Part shown: positions 23,948 to 34,648 of the stretch, piece by piece | Numbering within the stretch: the first letter of the stretch is position 1 | Layout: each line of letters opens with the position of its first letter | Assembly (NCBI GenBank): GCA_037178855.1 | Contig: JASJZC010000005.1 | Coordinates: 4,650,001 to 4,714,000, forward strand | DNA from: Oscheius sp. JU75 | Lineage: Eukaryota; Nematoda; Chromadorea; Rhabditida; Rhabditidae | Reading direction: 5' to 3' | Length of the DNA stretch: 64,000 nt | Made by a program: the position numbers and the translations under genes | Notes under the pieces: model-generated | The model's input: the letters and a program-made list of their open reading frames with translations, nothing else | The model's database searches: none | What the model was told of the DNA's origin: nothing

Positions 23948-24806
23948 CTACATCTTGACCGAAAGAGCGGGATATTGATGAGGAGACTCGTATGATGGAG
24001 GAACATTCCCAGATGGGATGCATACGACCGTCGGAGAGGGCTGTTGAGCAAGTTGAGGATAGATTTGAACAGGCTGTTGGATGACAGTCGGAGGAGCAGT
24101 CTGGACGACAATCGGTTGTTGAGGCTGAGGGACGATGATCTGTTGGATGACTGGTGTTGTGGGTAGGGAGGAATGGACTACGACAGCAGGTCCATCTGAA
24201 TTGCATGCCGTGAGTCAGAACTTTTATGATGGATATTTAAGATATCAACCTCACCTCTATGTTGGTGTTTGAACTTTTTGAAATGAACATCTGCGACGTG
24301 AATATCTCCTCGAATGAACAAGGTCCTCATTTTCTGAGGTAGATCTCTATGATAGAACTGTTTTGTTACTACGTGACCGTTGATTTTTATCTGAGTACCA
24401 ATTAGAATGAAAAGAATAAAGCACTTACAATTAAAAACTCGTGACTGTGTTTGATCTTGAGATGAAAATGGTGACCGGGTTTGACTGCATTCATGTGTCT
24501 CTCTTCCAGTTCCCATCTGAACATTCTTTTACATATTTCTTTTGTTGAACATACCTTCCTGCTTTGAAACTGTTCAGTATAATTTGGCCGTGAGCGGGAA
24601 CAAACATGTAGAGAGCAACTCCTTCGGGAGTAGCGAGTTGCAAGGTAAAGCTGTTCATGGCTCCGTCGACCAGTGTCCCTTTCAGTTTGATAGAGGCACC
24701 ACTTCTGAAGATTCCAGGAAGCGCGAGATCCATTGGACGGGTCTGACAGATATCTTGAACATGGAGGAAGACGAAAACGAACCGGAGTTTTATGACGGCG
24801 TGTCAT
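23948..24806 (-). CDS. galectin-like protein with Pro/Gln/Val-rich tail (sugar site degraded)
   Basis: Galectin fold followed by a low-complexity tail. A tiny first exon (MTRRHKTP) splices to RPMDLALPGIFRSGASIKLK. The CRD continues TLQLATPEGVALYMFVPAHG, IILNSFKAGWELEERHMNAV, GHHFHLKIKHSHEFLI, IKINGHVVTKQFYHRDLP and TLFIRGDIHVADVHFKKF. In the sugar-binding H-x-N-P-R motif this protein reads Y-M-F-V-P, so the key His, Asn and Arg are absent. The W-x-x-E-x-R part survives as WELEER. The tail is rich in Pro, Val, Gln and Ile (VIQQIIVPQPQQPIVVQ, then APPTVIQQPVQIYPQ) and ends with a PPSYE motif. The WGATAR site at 24861 lies about 55 bases upstream of the start. Paralogue of the two galectins at 36.6 and 38.1 kb. 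Confidence 0.8.
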
Positions 24807-25909
24807 GGTGCACAATAGCCTTATCAGAACCATGATGTAGGGGCTGGTTAAACTTGCCCGAGATAAGAGGATGACCAATGTCGACCTCAAAAAAAAAGCA
24901 CGTCATTCGGTGGAATGTTCAAGGAGCTCTTCAAGATCACTACAAGACTCGGGTTTTACTATGCGAAACGAGCTAACCATTAGCCACAATTCCATAAAAG
25001 TACTTGTAATTACATGACGTTTCAAAACTATTTAGGTTCTCTCAATTGCTAGTTACTCGTCCTGAGTTACACAATAAAAGTCTTTCAGATATGTGTACTT
25101 GCAAGCAGCGTCTAGAGGAAAGTGTATTCCGTGCAGTATAAAAGAGACTGGTCAGATCAGACATTTTATCAGCAATTTTAAACATTTTCAACGTCCCTGC
25201 ATGTTCGTTCTATTATTACAAGCGATTAGGTCGGAGGCTAGTCAAACACACAGGTGGCATGGTTTGAACAACTCGGGTTACGAACGGAGGAGTTGAGAAA
25301 AAGTCTTCAAGTTTCATCACATGGTCCGTTGGGTATATAGTACCGTAAAAATTCTAAATATCGTATGAACTCTGAATATCGTATGAATCAGCAACCACAA
25401 GAGTCGTCATCCCATCACTATGTGATCTGGAGAAAAGATGGAATTCAGAGCACAAACCGAATAAAAGTAATAATACCCTATTAATTCTCCTTGATCCTTA
25501 TTCGGAAACCACTTGAACAAAACGTTTACCGATAAGTCATCAGCTGGTTGATCTCTTAGCTTATGAACGCGGCCCTTTTGCATGAACTGTGTGGGCTGTT
25601 TGCTCAACGTTCCTATATAGAGAGTAGTTCCTTTTCTGGACAAACTTCCAATGCAGACATTTCGTCGATCGAGGTCTATTTCCTACAGTTACGAGAGTGA
25701 GTTCCCAAATATAGACTGGTAAACAAAAAGATGAGTCGCTTTAATTGTCCAGTTTACCTACCAAGACCGCGAACATGCGGCATAGTAGGTTGTTAGAAGT
25801 TTGCTTGTCTCCTAAGCCGATTGGTCGTTTGCCGTTACCTCCGACTCGCGAGTACAAAAGGACGCCTACCATTTGCTAACTCGCAGTGTCCCCTTCCCAC
25901 ACATTGAAG
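24807..25909. other. intergenic region with short hairpin
   Basis: Divergent upstream region of the galectin (leftward) and of the disordered-protein gene (rightward). A nested hairpin lies at 25756-25790: ACCTAC pairs with GTAGGT, and CCGC pairs with GCGG inside. A minus-strand open frame at 25407-25643 has no recognised family and no supporting splice sites. Confidence 0.4.
24861..24867 (+). promoter_or_regulatory. candidate GATA-factor site, galectin promoter
   Basis: AGATAAG matches WGATAR, about 55 bases upstream of the galectin start at 24806. In nematodes such sites drive intestinal expression through ELT-type GATA factors. Function here is inferred. Confidence 0.35.
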
Positions 25910-27152
25910 ATGGCCCCGGTTACATCTTCCTTGGCGATGTCCGATTTCGGACTCCGTCCCGACGACGTCAAATATTTTCATTGTGAAAGTAGAATTCAAG
26001 GAAAAGGCCCGGATAGACTAAAGTATCTCGACATTGAAGGTCTCTTTTAGGCTTTTTTCTTCTTACTTATCTCTAATTTTAGGAAGATGGATTCTCTCTG
26101 GAAAGTCGATCCCGTACATCAGCGCGGCTTTCAACCATCTCCAAACCTTGAACGACGCTCGAGTTCCTTTCAGAGTATGGGACATTCATTAATAGAACTC
26201 TTTTCAATCTAGGAGATTATCGACCAGCCATTGAATGCGATAGGGATGGTCGGATGGACGCCTTCCTCGCAGCCTGTTGAAGTTCCAAAACCAAAGGCTC
26301 CTCCCCGTTTCATCCGTCCACCGGTCTTTGTTGAAGACGAAGAAGTGCCACCCAGTCCCCGTGAAGTTGTTCCTCATCGTTCTGCTGGATACGGTAGTTT
26401 TTATTATTTTACTTTAATTTCTAAGTTCCCAGGACCGGCTCACCAGAAACGCAAGTTATCAATTCCTGACCGTAGTCGCAGTGCCTCGCCACAGAAGCAG
26501 CCGACGGCTGTTGTCACGGACTTTGACAAATACGCAAAATACGAGAGACACAGAAAAGGTTTGTCTTATGTTGTGAAGAAAGCATCCTTTTCCAGATTCT
26601 GTCACTCGCTACGGAACTCGATGGGGAGACGCCGGTTATGGATCAGCTTCGCCGTCTCCCACTCCAGGCGACTATTACAACGACCAACAACCTCTTCCAC
26701 ACAGGACCCCATCTCTTTCGCCGCGCAGTAGAGGCAAGCTCTAACATTCCTTCTGTTCACCCTCGCACCAACTAACAATTGGCTTGTTTGACATTCAACT
26801 CCAGTTACCGTACGTGTTTGGTTTCCCAAATGGCACCACGCTCAGAGCGTGGAGATTAGTCCCAAGACACACAGAAACTTTTCTCTTTTCAGATCGGTCG
26901 TTGAGCAAGACCGAGCTGTTAGTGCGAACTAAACCGACGGAGAAGATTGAAAATCTTCCGTACCGAACCGGCGGATATGGAAGTTACCACGATAAGCGAC
27001 AATACGACTTGAGCCCGAGATCTATTGGAAGCTATTCGAGCGACTCGGAGCAAGGATCGCCTATTCCTTCGTACGAAAGAAATGCTGACGAAATACTCCT
27101 GATGGCTTATCACTCGCGCGGACGTCTTCCTCGTGTCCAAAGACCACTGTGA
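25910..27152 (+). CDS. Ser/Pro/Arg-rich, mostly disordered protein, unrecognised
   Basis: Six or seven exons join in frame from the ATG at 25910 to the TGA at 27150. The N-terminal quarter looks folded: MAPVTSSLAMSDFGLRPDDV, KYFHCESRIQGKGPDRLKYL, RWILSGKSIPYISAAFNHLQ and IIDQPLNAIGMVGWTP. The rest is disordered, with proline-directed and basic phosphosite-like motifs: KPKAPPRFIRPPVFVEDEEV, RKLSIPDRSRSASPQK, YGSASPSPTPGDYYN, RTPSLSPRSRDRSLSKTE and RQYDLSPRSIGSYSSDSEQG. It ends RGRLPRVQRPL. One intron (about 26734-26892) appears to use a GC donor. I do not recognise the family. A scaffold or cytoskeletal linker regulated by phosphorylation is conceivable, but nothing proves it. Confidence 0.65.
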
Positions 27153-27659
27153 ATTACTCTATACTGCCCCCACCCCGAACATAAAACCCCCAAATATCTT
27201 GGTTACGATAAAAGTCGGTAAAGTAACTTTTATGTCAGTCACTGGATTATCTTCTAGGCGCGTCACGATTTCTTCTCCGAGCTCTTACGTCTGTATTTCA
27301 TGCTGTCCTTCTTCGAGTTTTTCTCCATCTTCCTCGGCTCGTCCCTTCGCTATCTTTTTGAGCCATTTTCCGAAGGCTTCTTCTCGGAAAAATCCTTCCT
27401 ATTCTGAGGCTTCTGACTCGACTTTTGCTTTTCCGAGTCTCTTCCACACTTATCTTTCCTCGATTCGCTCTTCTTCGATCCATCCATCCTCGAATTGTCT
27501 TTTTTAGAACTCTGCTTCTTTAGTCCATCCTTTCGAGAGCAAATCAAGGACAGTGGCTATCTTGTCGACTTCAGGGAGCAGTTGGAACTCGCAATGTTCT
27601 TTATTGTTGTCCATTACCTACCTTCCCCAGTCCGCCATATTCTTTGTTATCGTGGTAGT

Positions 27660-27852
27660 TAATTGCGGAGCCAAGGAGCAGCCACCGTCTACTCCGACGC
27701 CGACCCCTCAACTACAAGCTATGCCGAAGCCGGTGGAGCCACCCAGACCGAATGAGAAGAAAAATCATCTAGGATTTATCAAGATCTTGGACTCTCCGGG
27801 TCTGGCCGTGTCCATCAACGATGTGGGAAAAGACCAGCAAAAAGCGAAATAA
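27660..27852 (+). CDS. candidate last exon of a small unrecognised gene
   Basis: An open frame follows a TAG acceptor at about 27659 (sequence GTGGTAG then TTAATTGCGGAG). It reads NCGAKEQPPSTPTPTPQLQ, then MPKPVEPPRPNEKKNHLGF, and ends NDVGKDQQKAK with a TAA. AATAAA occurs about 10 bases after the stop, which supports a real 3' end. Upstream exons between 27160 and 27650 are unclear. On the opposite strand of 27230-27547 a Lys/Ser/Asp-rich frame competes, without a supported start. Possibly an alternative 3' end of the preceding gene. Confidence 0.35.
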
Positions 27853-29680
27853 ACGAGTAATAAAGCATTTTTGATGAGTCACTTCTTCGGCTCTCAGATC
27901 ATCATCTGTCTATAAACTGACAAAATGACCGGGTTCCCTATTAATAAGACATGTGTTCATTGAGCGGCTAATACCCTCCCGGAAATTCAATCGCCTCCTC
28001 CCTCGAGTCCTATTGGTAGTCTTGGTGCCGTTTCGAGCACGTAGAATCGGCTTCAAGCAATCTCTTTAAACGGCTTCATCGGATCATCCCACGGATGATC
28101 TCAAACACTTTCCACAGTATTTGTAGGAGAAGATATTCATGTTTCGCTTGTCCCAATTTTATCAGAAAGTTCTGATCTCACAGGTCCTAGAATCGAGAAT
28201 CCGAAAGGTTGCCATTCCATCCATAAAAATACCTGCAAGTCCTAATATCCCATAAGGACTCCCTTTCGTCATTTTGAAGAATCCCGACTTCGTTTTGGTG
28301 TTCTGTTGGATATGATTCCGTTCGTTGACCAGAGATCCTCAAATTGGACTCGAATATGGACACGACTCATTATTCGGGTCCATGTTCATCACAACTTTTT
28401 GTCGATACCTATAAGCGAAGAAGCTGATTGTTTCTCTCGTAAATGAGCCTTCAGCCAGCTGGGTCTCTCTCTGCCTCGGTGACAACTGTCGCCCTGCTTC
28501 CGTCCGGACAAGCCACCTGGGTCCTTTGATCCCATTAGTCAGTATATCTTCACGATATTTGACACGCGAGTTCGGGGAAGAGTTGCAATCGTCCTACATA
28601 TCTAACCACTTTGAATGTTTTCGAATTTCTCCGAAAGTTATTATGAAGATACGCCAGACAAACAAGAACTCTTCTGCCCCGTTGCATCAGTTTTTCGGCT
28701 GTGGAGAAGAACACTTAATTGGAAGCATCCATTACATCTGACAGCTCCGTCTTCTCCTAGAAAAGGTTCATTAGCCGACGTTTTCCATTTAGTGTTCTTT
28801 GACTTCTAAAAAGAATTCCATTCCAGTCAAAGTAACTCTAGACCCATTAGATGTCAATTAACAGAACGTTTATCCTGAAGTTCCCGGTCATGTCATCTCC
28901 TTGTTTAGTACTTTTTGAGCAATTCTCTCGAGACAAGATGACCAGTTGACGTACCAAATATGATCCTTAGTTCCGCCCTCAACTTTGTTCCCGGTGTCAA
29001 ATGAGCTACACGGGCTTTAGAGTTTCATCCAAATGGGTGCATTCTTTTCAATAGACTCATTTCCCAGTTTCTATGGTAATAATTGTCATGTTCTCTCTGG
29101 GTAACCCGTGAGTCAATGACTGACATGTCCACGACGGATTGTTTCCTATCGCCCTCCATATACCGTAGAGAAACCCACTCTTGCTCCTTTTTCTTGCGAA
29201 TAACTTGTTGAAATAGGATAACCAGGATGTCAACAGTGGACACATTTAAGCGACGAAAATGTAGGCGGAAAAATTCATTTCGTTATGGAGTCTGTTAAGT
29301 AGATTGAGCGCTGCTTTAACACGACAGTGTTTCGTTTTAATTGAGACTGCTTCCTCTTAAGATCCCGCCCAGAAGGCGTGTGAGAAGTCGCTTCTTTATT
29401 CATCGTCTAGAGCATGAAATGCATGTTGCCCTCGGTCTCGTTCGCTCTATCTTCAAGAGTAATTTGTCCCCCGCAACCTGTTCGCCCTCTGGGAATTATT
29501 CATTTAGCTTCGGAAAGCGACGAAGTCTCCCTTCCGTTCCTTCCAATTTTAAATAGCTCCAAACGAGGAAATTCCTTTTCTTCAGCCCTTCATCATCTAC
29601 ACTTCCAAAATCGTTCTTCGATATTGTTCACTGTCGTTGTAATTCCTCCATTACCTCCCGATAATCCCTGTTTCCAGAAG
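27853..29680. other. non-coding stretch upstream of the NPY-like GPCR
   Basis: About 1.8 kb with no recognisable gene. Small open frames (28526-28809, 29025-29245, 29341-29556) have no family match and no splice support. It presumably carries the GPCR promoter. The first coding exon begins right behind TTTCCAG at 29675-29677. Confidence 0.4.
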
Positions 29681-31855
29681 ATGCGACCAAACTCTACGGG
29701 CGAATGGACCGAGGTGAATTGTGAATGGTTCGATACGGTCAGAGAGATGCAGGTAAGAAAGCGTAGGCTCTGTCAGTCTGTTTTTATGCTTGATTGCCTA
29801 CGTTGGCTGTCAACAATCCCTTTTTCCCCGTCATTTCCCTTTTGGCTCCAGAGCAAACAGAAGCCAGGAGTATACTCTGCTGTTGTCGCTCTGACAGCCA
29901 CCCATAAAGTTCGAGGTCTTCCAAATTAGAGCTATAAACCGAGTGATTCTCATTAGCAGTACCGCGTCACAACACAGAATTGCCTTGTCTTTCGAGGGCA
30001 GGACAAGTGTAAAAAGTGGGGTGAGAAACTAACTGTCTTGTTCTCTTCGATTGATGGCAAAGAAATCAAAGGGTGCCGCGAAAGAACCAATAGCCCCATT
30101 TATAAGTGGTCCCTCAGAACAACATGCTGCGGCGCAAGTAAATTAATTTGTTTGGTGTATTTGCACTGGCGGAAATGATCCTTGAGAGTTCGAGTGTTTG
30201 AGAGAATATTCCAGAACAACTTCTACTGGGTTCGACAGTTGGAAGGGAGTCCTGTTGTCTTCCTCTATGGAATCGTCTGTACCTTCGGAGCTCTGGCCAA
30301 TCTTGTCGTCCTCTACGCCTTCATTCGAACTGAGAAACTCAGAAATCTTAGGAATAGGTGGCTATTCAGCACGGAGCAAATCAAACCGAACTTTTCAGTT
30401 TTATTGTCAACTTGGCCTGTTCCGATCTTGTCTTGTGTGTAGTCACAGCTCCGGGTACTCTTTATACAGTCGTCAACCTGTTCTGGCCTTTCGGTAATAT
30501 ATCGTGTAAACTAGTAGGCATTAGTTTATTATTCAAGACACAAGAATGTTCAGATGGCCTCGGTTCAAGCTGTCAACACGTTTGTCTCCTCGCTAACTCT
30601 TGCCCTTATTGCTCTTGACAGAGTTCTTCTAACAGTCTGGCCTGTTCGATGGTAAGCTTTATTGCCAAAGGTTAAAAACAAACGCTTTAAGGAGACTAGC
30701 TGCTACAGCCCCCATATTGTGTTATGTTTTCGTCTGGATCATTTCCTTCCTCGTTGCCTTCCCGTACTCTCTAGCTGTCCAATCTCAAGTCGTGACCAGC
30801 TTCGAGCCTTGGAGCGACAAACACACTCCGGCAATGGTAAGTTCGAAAGTCTGGTCATATAAAAAAAAGAATCTTTGACCGAGAGAATAAATAGATTCGC
30901 ATAGAGTCAAGTTGAAGGATCCTATTTCAGCTGGCTGTCTGTGAGAAGCCTCTCCCGGAAATATGTCAGGAAATTCATGATACCTGGAACAATTACATGT
31001 CAAAAACATCGTTCACTCTACTTGTTCTGGCCCTCCAGTACATTCTACCCCTGGCTGCTTTAGCTTTCGCATATCTTCAAATTGGAAGCACAATCAGACG
31101 AAGAAACAAGCTGTCCAGTACTGTCGATAGGACGCGCAGAATGTCCATGCAGAGCAGAAACAGGTAATATCCGCGTACGTCTCTTACGAATGACTATTTC
31201 AGAAGAGCTCTTCTGCTCCTATTCGTCCTTGTTATTACCTATGCAGTCTGTTGGGCGCCAGTTAATCTCTACCAGCTAATAGTGGCGGTTTTCGGCGGAT
31301 ACTCTCAGCACACGTAGGTTCAAATCACAAAAGCCAGACCATGCTCATGTTATACTGCAAATAGGCAGTTACTTTGTGACAATTAGTGACAAGTGCTGGC
31401 AAGTCAAGTCAAATCGAGTCAGTTTGGAAGAGTATAGCCAAACTTGTCCTCGTTTAGCTTGCTGCCAGATCGCATTGACAAAACTGGACACGTATTGATA
31501 ACTATGCGGACACCATGACAGACAGGCGGACATTATTGAGCTCAAATAAAGATGATTTATAAGTTTATTACAGTTACCTTTTCTGCCACTTAGTCGGGAT
31601 CTTCTCCACGTGTGTCAACCCATTCATTTATGGTTTCTTCGGTCCAGCTAGACGACACTTCTGCTGGAAGAAAACTCAAAGAACACCACAGGAAGTTCCT
31701 CAGGTATCGAGCTCAATGACTAATTTATCTGTGTGTTTGAGACTCGATTTCGGAGTACCAACGGTGTTCCTTTGCTGTCAGAAGAGACTGAGGCTCCAGT
31801 GGGACGGAAGATAGATTTCGGAGAAAGTGTGGTACATTACGCGTCCTCTGCGTAG
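29681..31855 (+). CDS. neuropeptide GPCR, NPY/NPF (NPR) type
   Basis: Rhodopsin-class receptor assembled from about nine exons. The extracellular start is MRPNSTGEWTEVNCEWFDTV with an N-glycosylation site. TM1 is VVFLYGIVCTFGALANLVVL. Then come LRNLRN, TM2 (FIVNLACSDLVLCVVTAPGT), the NPY-receptor-like LYTVVNLFWPFG, and TM3 with ALIALDRVLLTVWPVRW (DRV for DRY). TM4 is YVFVWIISFLVAFPYSLAV. The loop has CEKPLPEIC. TM5 is ALQYILPLAALAFAYLQIGS. The third loop is basic (RRRNKLSSTVDRTRRMSM). TM6 is LVITYAVCWAPVNLYQLIV. TM7 is GIFSTCVNPFIYGFFGPARR (NPFIY). The tail ends SVVHYASSA. The FWPFG and CWAPVNLYQL motifs place it with NPY/NPF-like receptors. AATAAA follows the stop by about 40 bases. Confidence 0.87.
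31314..31572 (+). repeat. GPCR intron carrying dispersed repeat remnant
   Basis: This 259-base intron is several times longer than its neighbours. Its interior (about 31366-31545) contains GACAATTAGTGACAAG, GGCAAGTCAAGTCAAATCGA and TGCGGACACCATGACAGACA. Similar words occur in the repeats at 7211-7285 and 46840-46975. Probably a decayed insertion of the same element family. Confidence 0.45.
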
Positions 31856-31999
31856 AGTCGGGTCTGTTCCAAACGACGGGTTTTTAGTTTTTCGGATAAT
31901 AAATACTTTACTTCTATTCTGTTCGAACAAGCCAAATGAGCAAAAGTGAAGCGATATTTAACAGAGAACCCGTGATTTTGGCAAGGCAGAACAAAGAAT

Positions 32000-34648
32000 C
32001 TAATGGTGCATGGCTTCTTTGTAGCTCATTTTGTCCTCGTCCACGATATCTGACTTGCTGTGAACACCACTCGTCGACTCCGACCCTTCTGGAACCAAGC
32101 GTCGGCGTAAAAGATTCGAGTACTCCTCATATCTTTTGATCTGAAATTTACTTATTGTTGCGAAGATTTCAATGAGACGAGGAGGCGTGTTAATTGGAGA
32201 TTGACGTAACTGGACAGTCATTATGGCTATTCTAACATTTCTATGGGACTGTCGTACAAACCTCCTGAGTCAGATAGCGTTCCCGGAAGAAGAACTCTTC
32301 GACACAGCGTCCTCGCGACTTCAAAGGAGGAGCGTCCTCTTGTACTCGAGAGAGTTGTCGTCTCAACTCGTCAGCAGCTGATTCGTGCGACTAAAAGAAC
32401 TGAAACAAAGTAACAGTATCAGTACCTTCAGCTGTTGGGAAAGAGGAGCTTGGCTGGACATTTTGGGTAATTTTGCTTTTGCAAAAGTGAACTGGGAGCC
32501 AGTAGGAGGTGGCATACTTCTAGAGGAAAATGCAGCCGAGGCGAAGTTCAACATTGTTATCCACTCGTCCACTTCAGAAACGTTACTGATCAAACCATTA
32601 AAGTTAAAAATAAGCAAAAATACCTTGTTTGGAAGAGGTATTCACCCAAGTTGGCAGTTCTGATCCGAAATGTGTGTTGCCTCTTTGTATAGTCGGGAGC
32701 AGTCTCGGCAAAAGCATGGTGGAGGAGAATGGAATTGTTGAAGGTTTCAAATCTATTGATACTTTCTATTGAAAAAAACGCCTACTTATTGTTTTTGATG
32801 TCCCCTTCGTCTCGGCTAAGGTACAGAACAAGGCCTCGGAGTCTTCCAAACCACATCGACCAGCCTCTGCGTCCAAGAGGCGCTAAAAAGAAAGTTTGAA
32901 ACCAAGATTCTACTTACTTTTGGCTCCATCACTATCATAAAGACATTTCCTCATCAACCAGCCACTTTTGTACTCGACTTGCGATTCCGGGTCGATATCG
33001 CAGAGAACTTGTCGTGACGACAACGATTTCACTGCTAGAGGCTTTTTTTCAATTTCTCTGTAAGAGTCCTAATCCAAAAGGAAAGTAATGAACAAACTTG
33101 TTGTGGGAAATAGCAGACTCTTTGATACTCGAGTAAAGAGTCTTCAAAAGATCTCTCTTCAGCTCTACTCCCGTGTGTCCAATATTGTTGACGAACTCTC
33201 TTACTGTCATCTTCTTTCCATTATTTGGTCCGTGAAGATCCGAATTGAGCAGAAGCAGTGCACAAGTCAAAGTATGTACTTCATCTGTAACCACATTGAG
33301 CGGTATGGATTGTCTAAAATCAACACACCAACGGTATTGAAAAGACTCGGATTGGCTTCGTGATAACGGGCCGAGAAGAAACGAAGTAGTCGTTCACGCT
33401 GAGAAGATTCACCTCGTAACTCAACTCTTTAAAAAACCACTGAATGAAATGAATGATGAAAGCGTTACCTGACAAGGAAATCTCTCAAGGCAGCGTCTAT
33501 TCGGACACCAGAAAAGTTGAACAGCTCCAAATATTTCGTGGTGACCAGAGAGGCGAATTCTCCACTGCAAAAGCAACATGTGGACGAGTACATGTGGGCG
33601 AATAAAAGCAGAGAGAGACTCACACGTCGTTGAGACGAGTGGTAACATCTGTTTTGGAGAATCCATCGAGTTTGAAAAGACGGACAGCAACTCGCATCGC
33701 CTCTTTTTCCTCTCTCGAGACAAGACCCGAGGTATCCGAACGGAATGAGCCAAAGTCTTCTCGAGTACCTATTTGTGTGAACTAAAACTGGACTAGGAAA
33801 AAAAACATACGAGTTCCAAGGACTCTTCTAAGACTCGGACTGGCCGTCGCACTAACTGACGGAGCACAAGTTGTGGCATGGACCGTCACCGTACTGTTCT
33901 TCATTGGAGAATCGGAGGGAGACTGGAAAAAGTTGTTCTTTTGAGAGATAAGGGACGCGAGGTGGCACCGCTTTCGCGCTTCATTTGACACGCGAAAAAA
34001 CAGGTGTTAATGTGGATAAACACTCACTATCACAAATGTGGTTCCACTAGTCGTCCTTTGACTCGACAACTGAGGGTGAGAAAAGGCTGATTTGTAATAC
34101 GAGGAATGCATCGACGTTTCCATTGGAACTTCCTTCTTTGGCTCATTTTCAATTGGCGGGGGTAAAGAATTCGATGGAGTGCCGTCCCCGCTCGATACAG
34201 GTTCTTCTTGTTCATTTTCCTTCTCTGGACAAGACATCTAAAAGCAAAAATTAAAACAGTACGGAAGTTTCACCTGTCTCTTGGCCATAGAATCTGGTTG
34301 ACTGACAGATACAGGAAGTCGGCTTCTCATCGACCGACGAACCGAAGGAAACTCGCTCAACGGTGTTCGATTGGGTGGTTCTTGGATATGAGTAAGAGGA
34401 GGAAGTTGACCGCTGACTGCCTGGAATATTCTCCTAAATTCTTCCCTGGCTGGATGACCCACCTTTGCATAGCTGGGACTGATGTGGTGGTCTAGATTGA
34501 GAATTTTGTCGCCTGTCATGACAAAAGCCTCACAACGTGGACTTCTTCCTGGAGCCGGAGAGCTGGACGAAGATTGCTGTCTGACCGGGCTGTCCGGGTA
34601 AACCAGCGCCTCTCGAGCACCCGTCGGCGCCTCGGCCACAGCAGCCAT
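32000..34648 (-). CDS. efa-6: EFA6/PSD Arf6 guanine-nucleotide exchange factor
   Basis: Exchanges nucleotide on Arf6 at the plasma membrane; the nematode protein also restrains cortical microtubules through its N-terminus. The start at 34648 follows TTTTTCAG. The disordered N-terminus contains FVMTGDKILNLDHHISP, resembling the short microtubule-elimination motif I recall from nematode EFA-6. The Sec7 domain runs from AMRVAVRLFKLDGFSKTD through YLELFNFSGVRIDAALRDFL. It then has LRGESSQRERLLRFFSARYH, with the catalytic glutamic finger, and EVHTLTCALLLLNSDLHGPN, then ELKRDLLKTLYSSIKES. The PH domain includes VEYKSGWLMRKCLYDSDGAK and DEWITMLNFASAAFSSRSMP. A C-terminal helical segment contains YEEYSNLLRRRL. 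About twelve exons; the EVHTL exon was joined by frame. Domain order Sec7-PH-coil is that of EFA6, not cytohesin. Confidence 0.9.

Noticed and set aside
24402-24890. 162-codon minus frame overlapping the galectin
   Set aside because: Only part of it (WELEERHMNAVKPG) is the real galectin exon; the rest is intron and out-of-frame sequence.
27298-27547. Lys/Ser/Asp-rich minus-strand frame
   Set aside because: Low-complexity antisense of a Ser/Phe-rich stretch; it begins without ATG, and I could not connect it to other exons.
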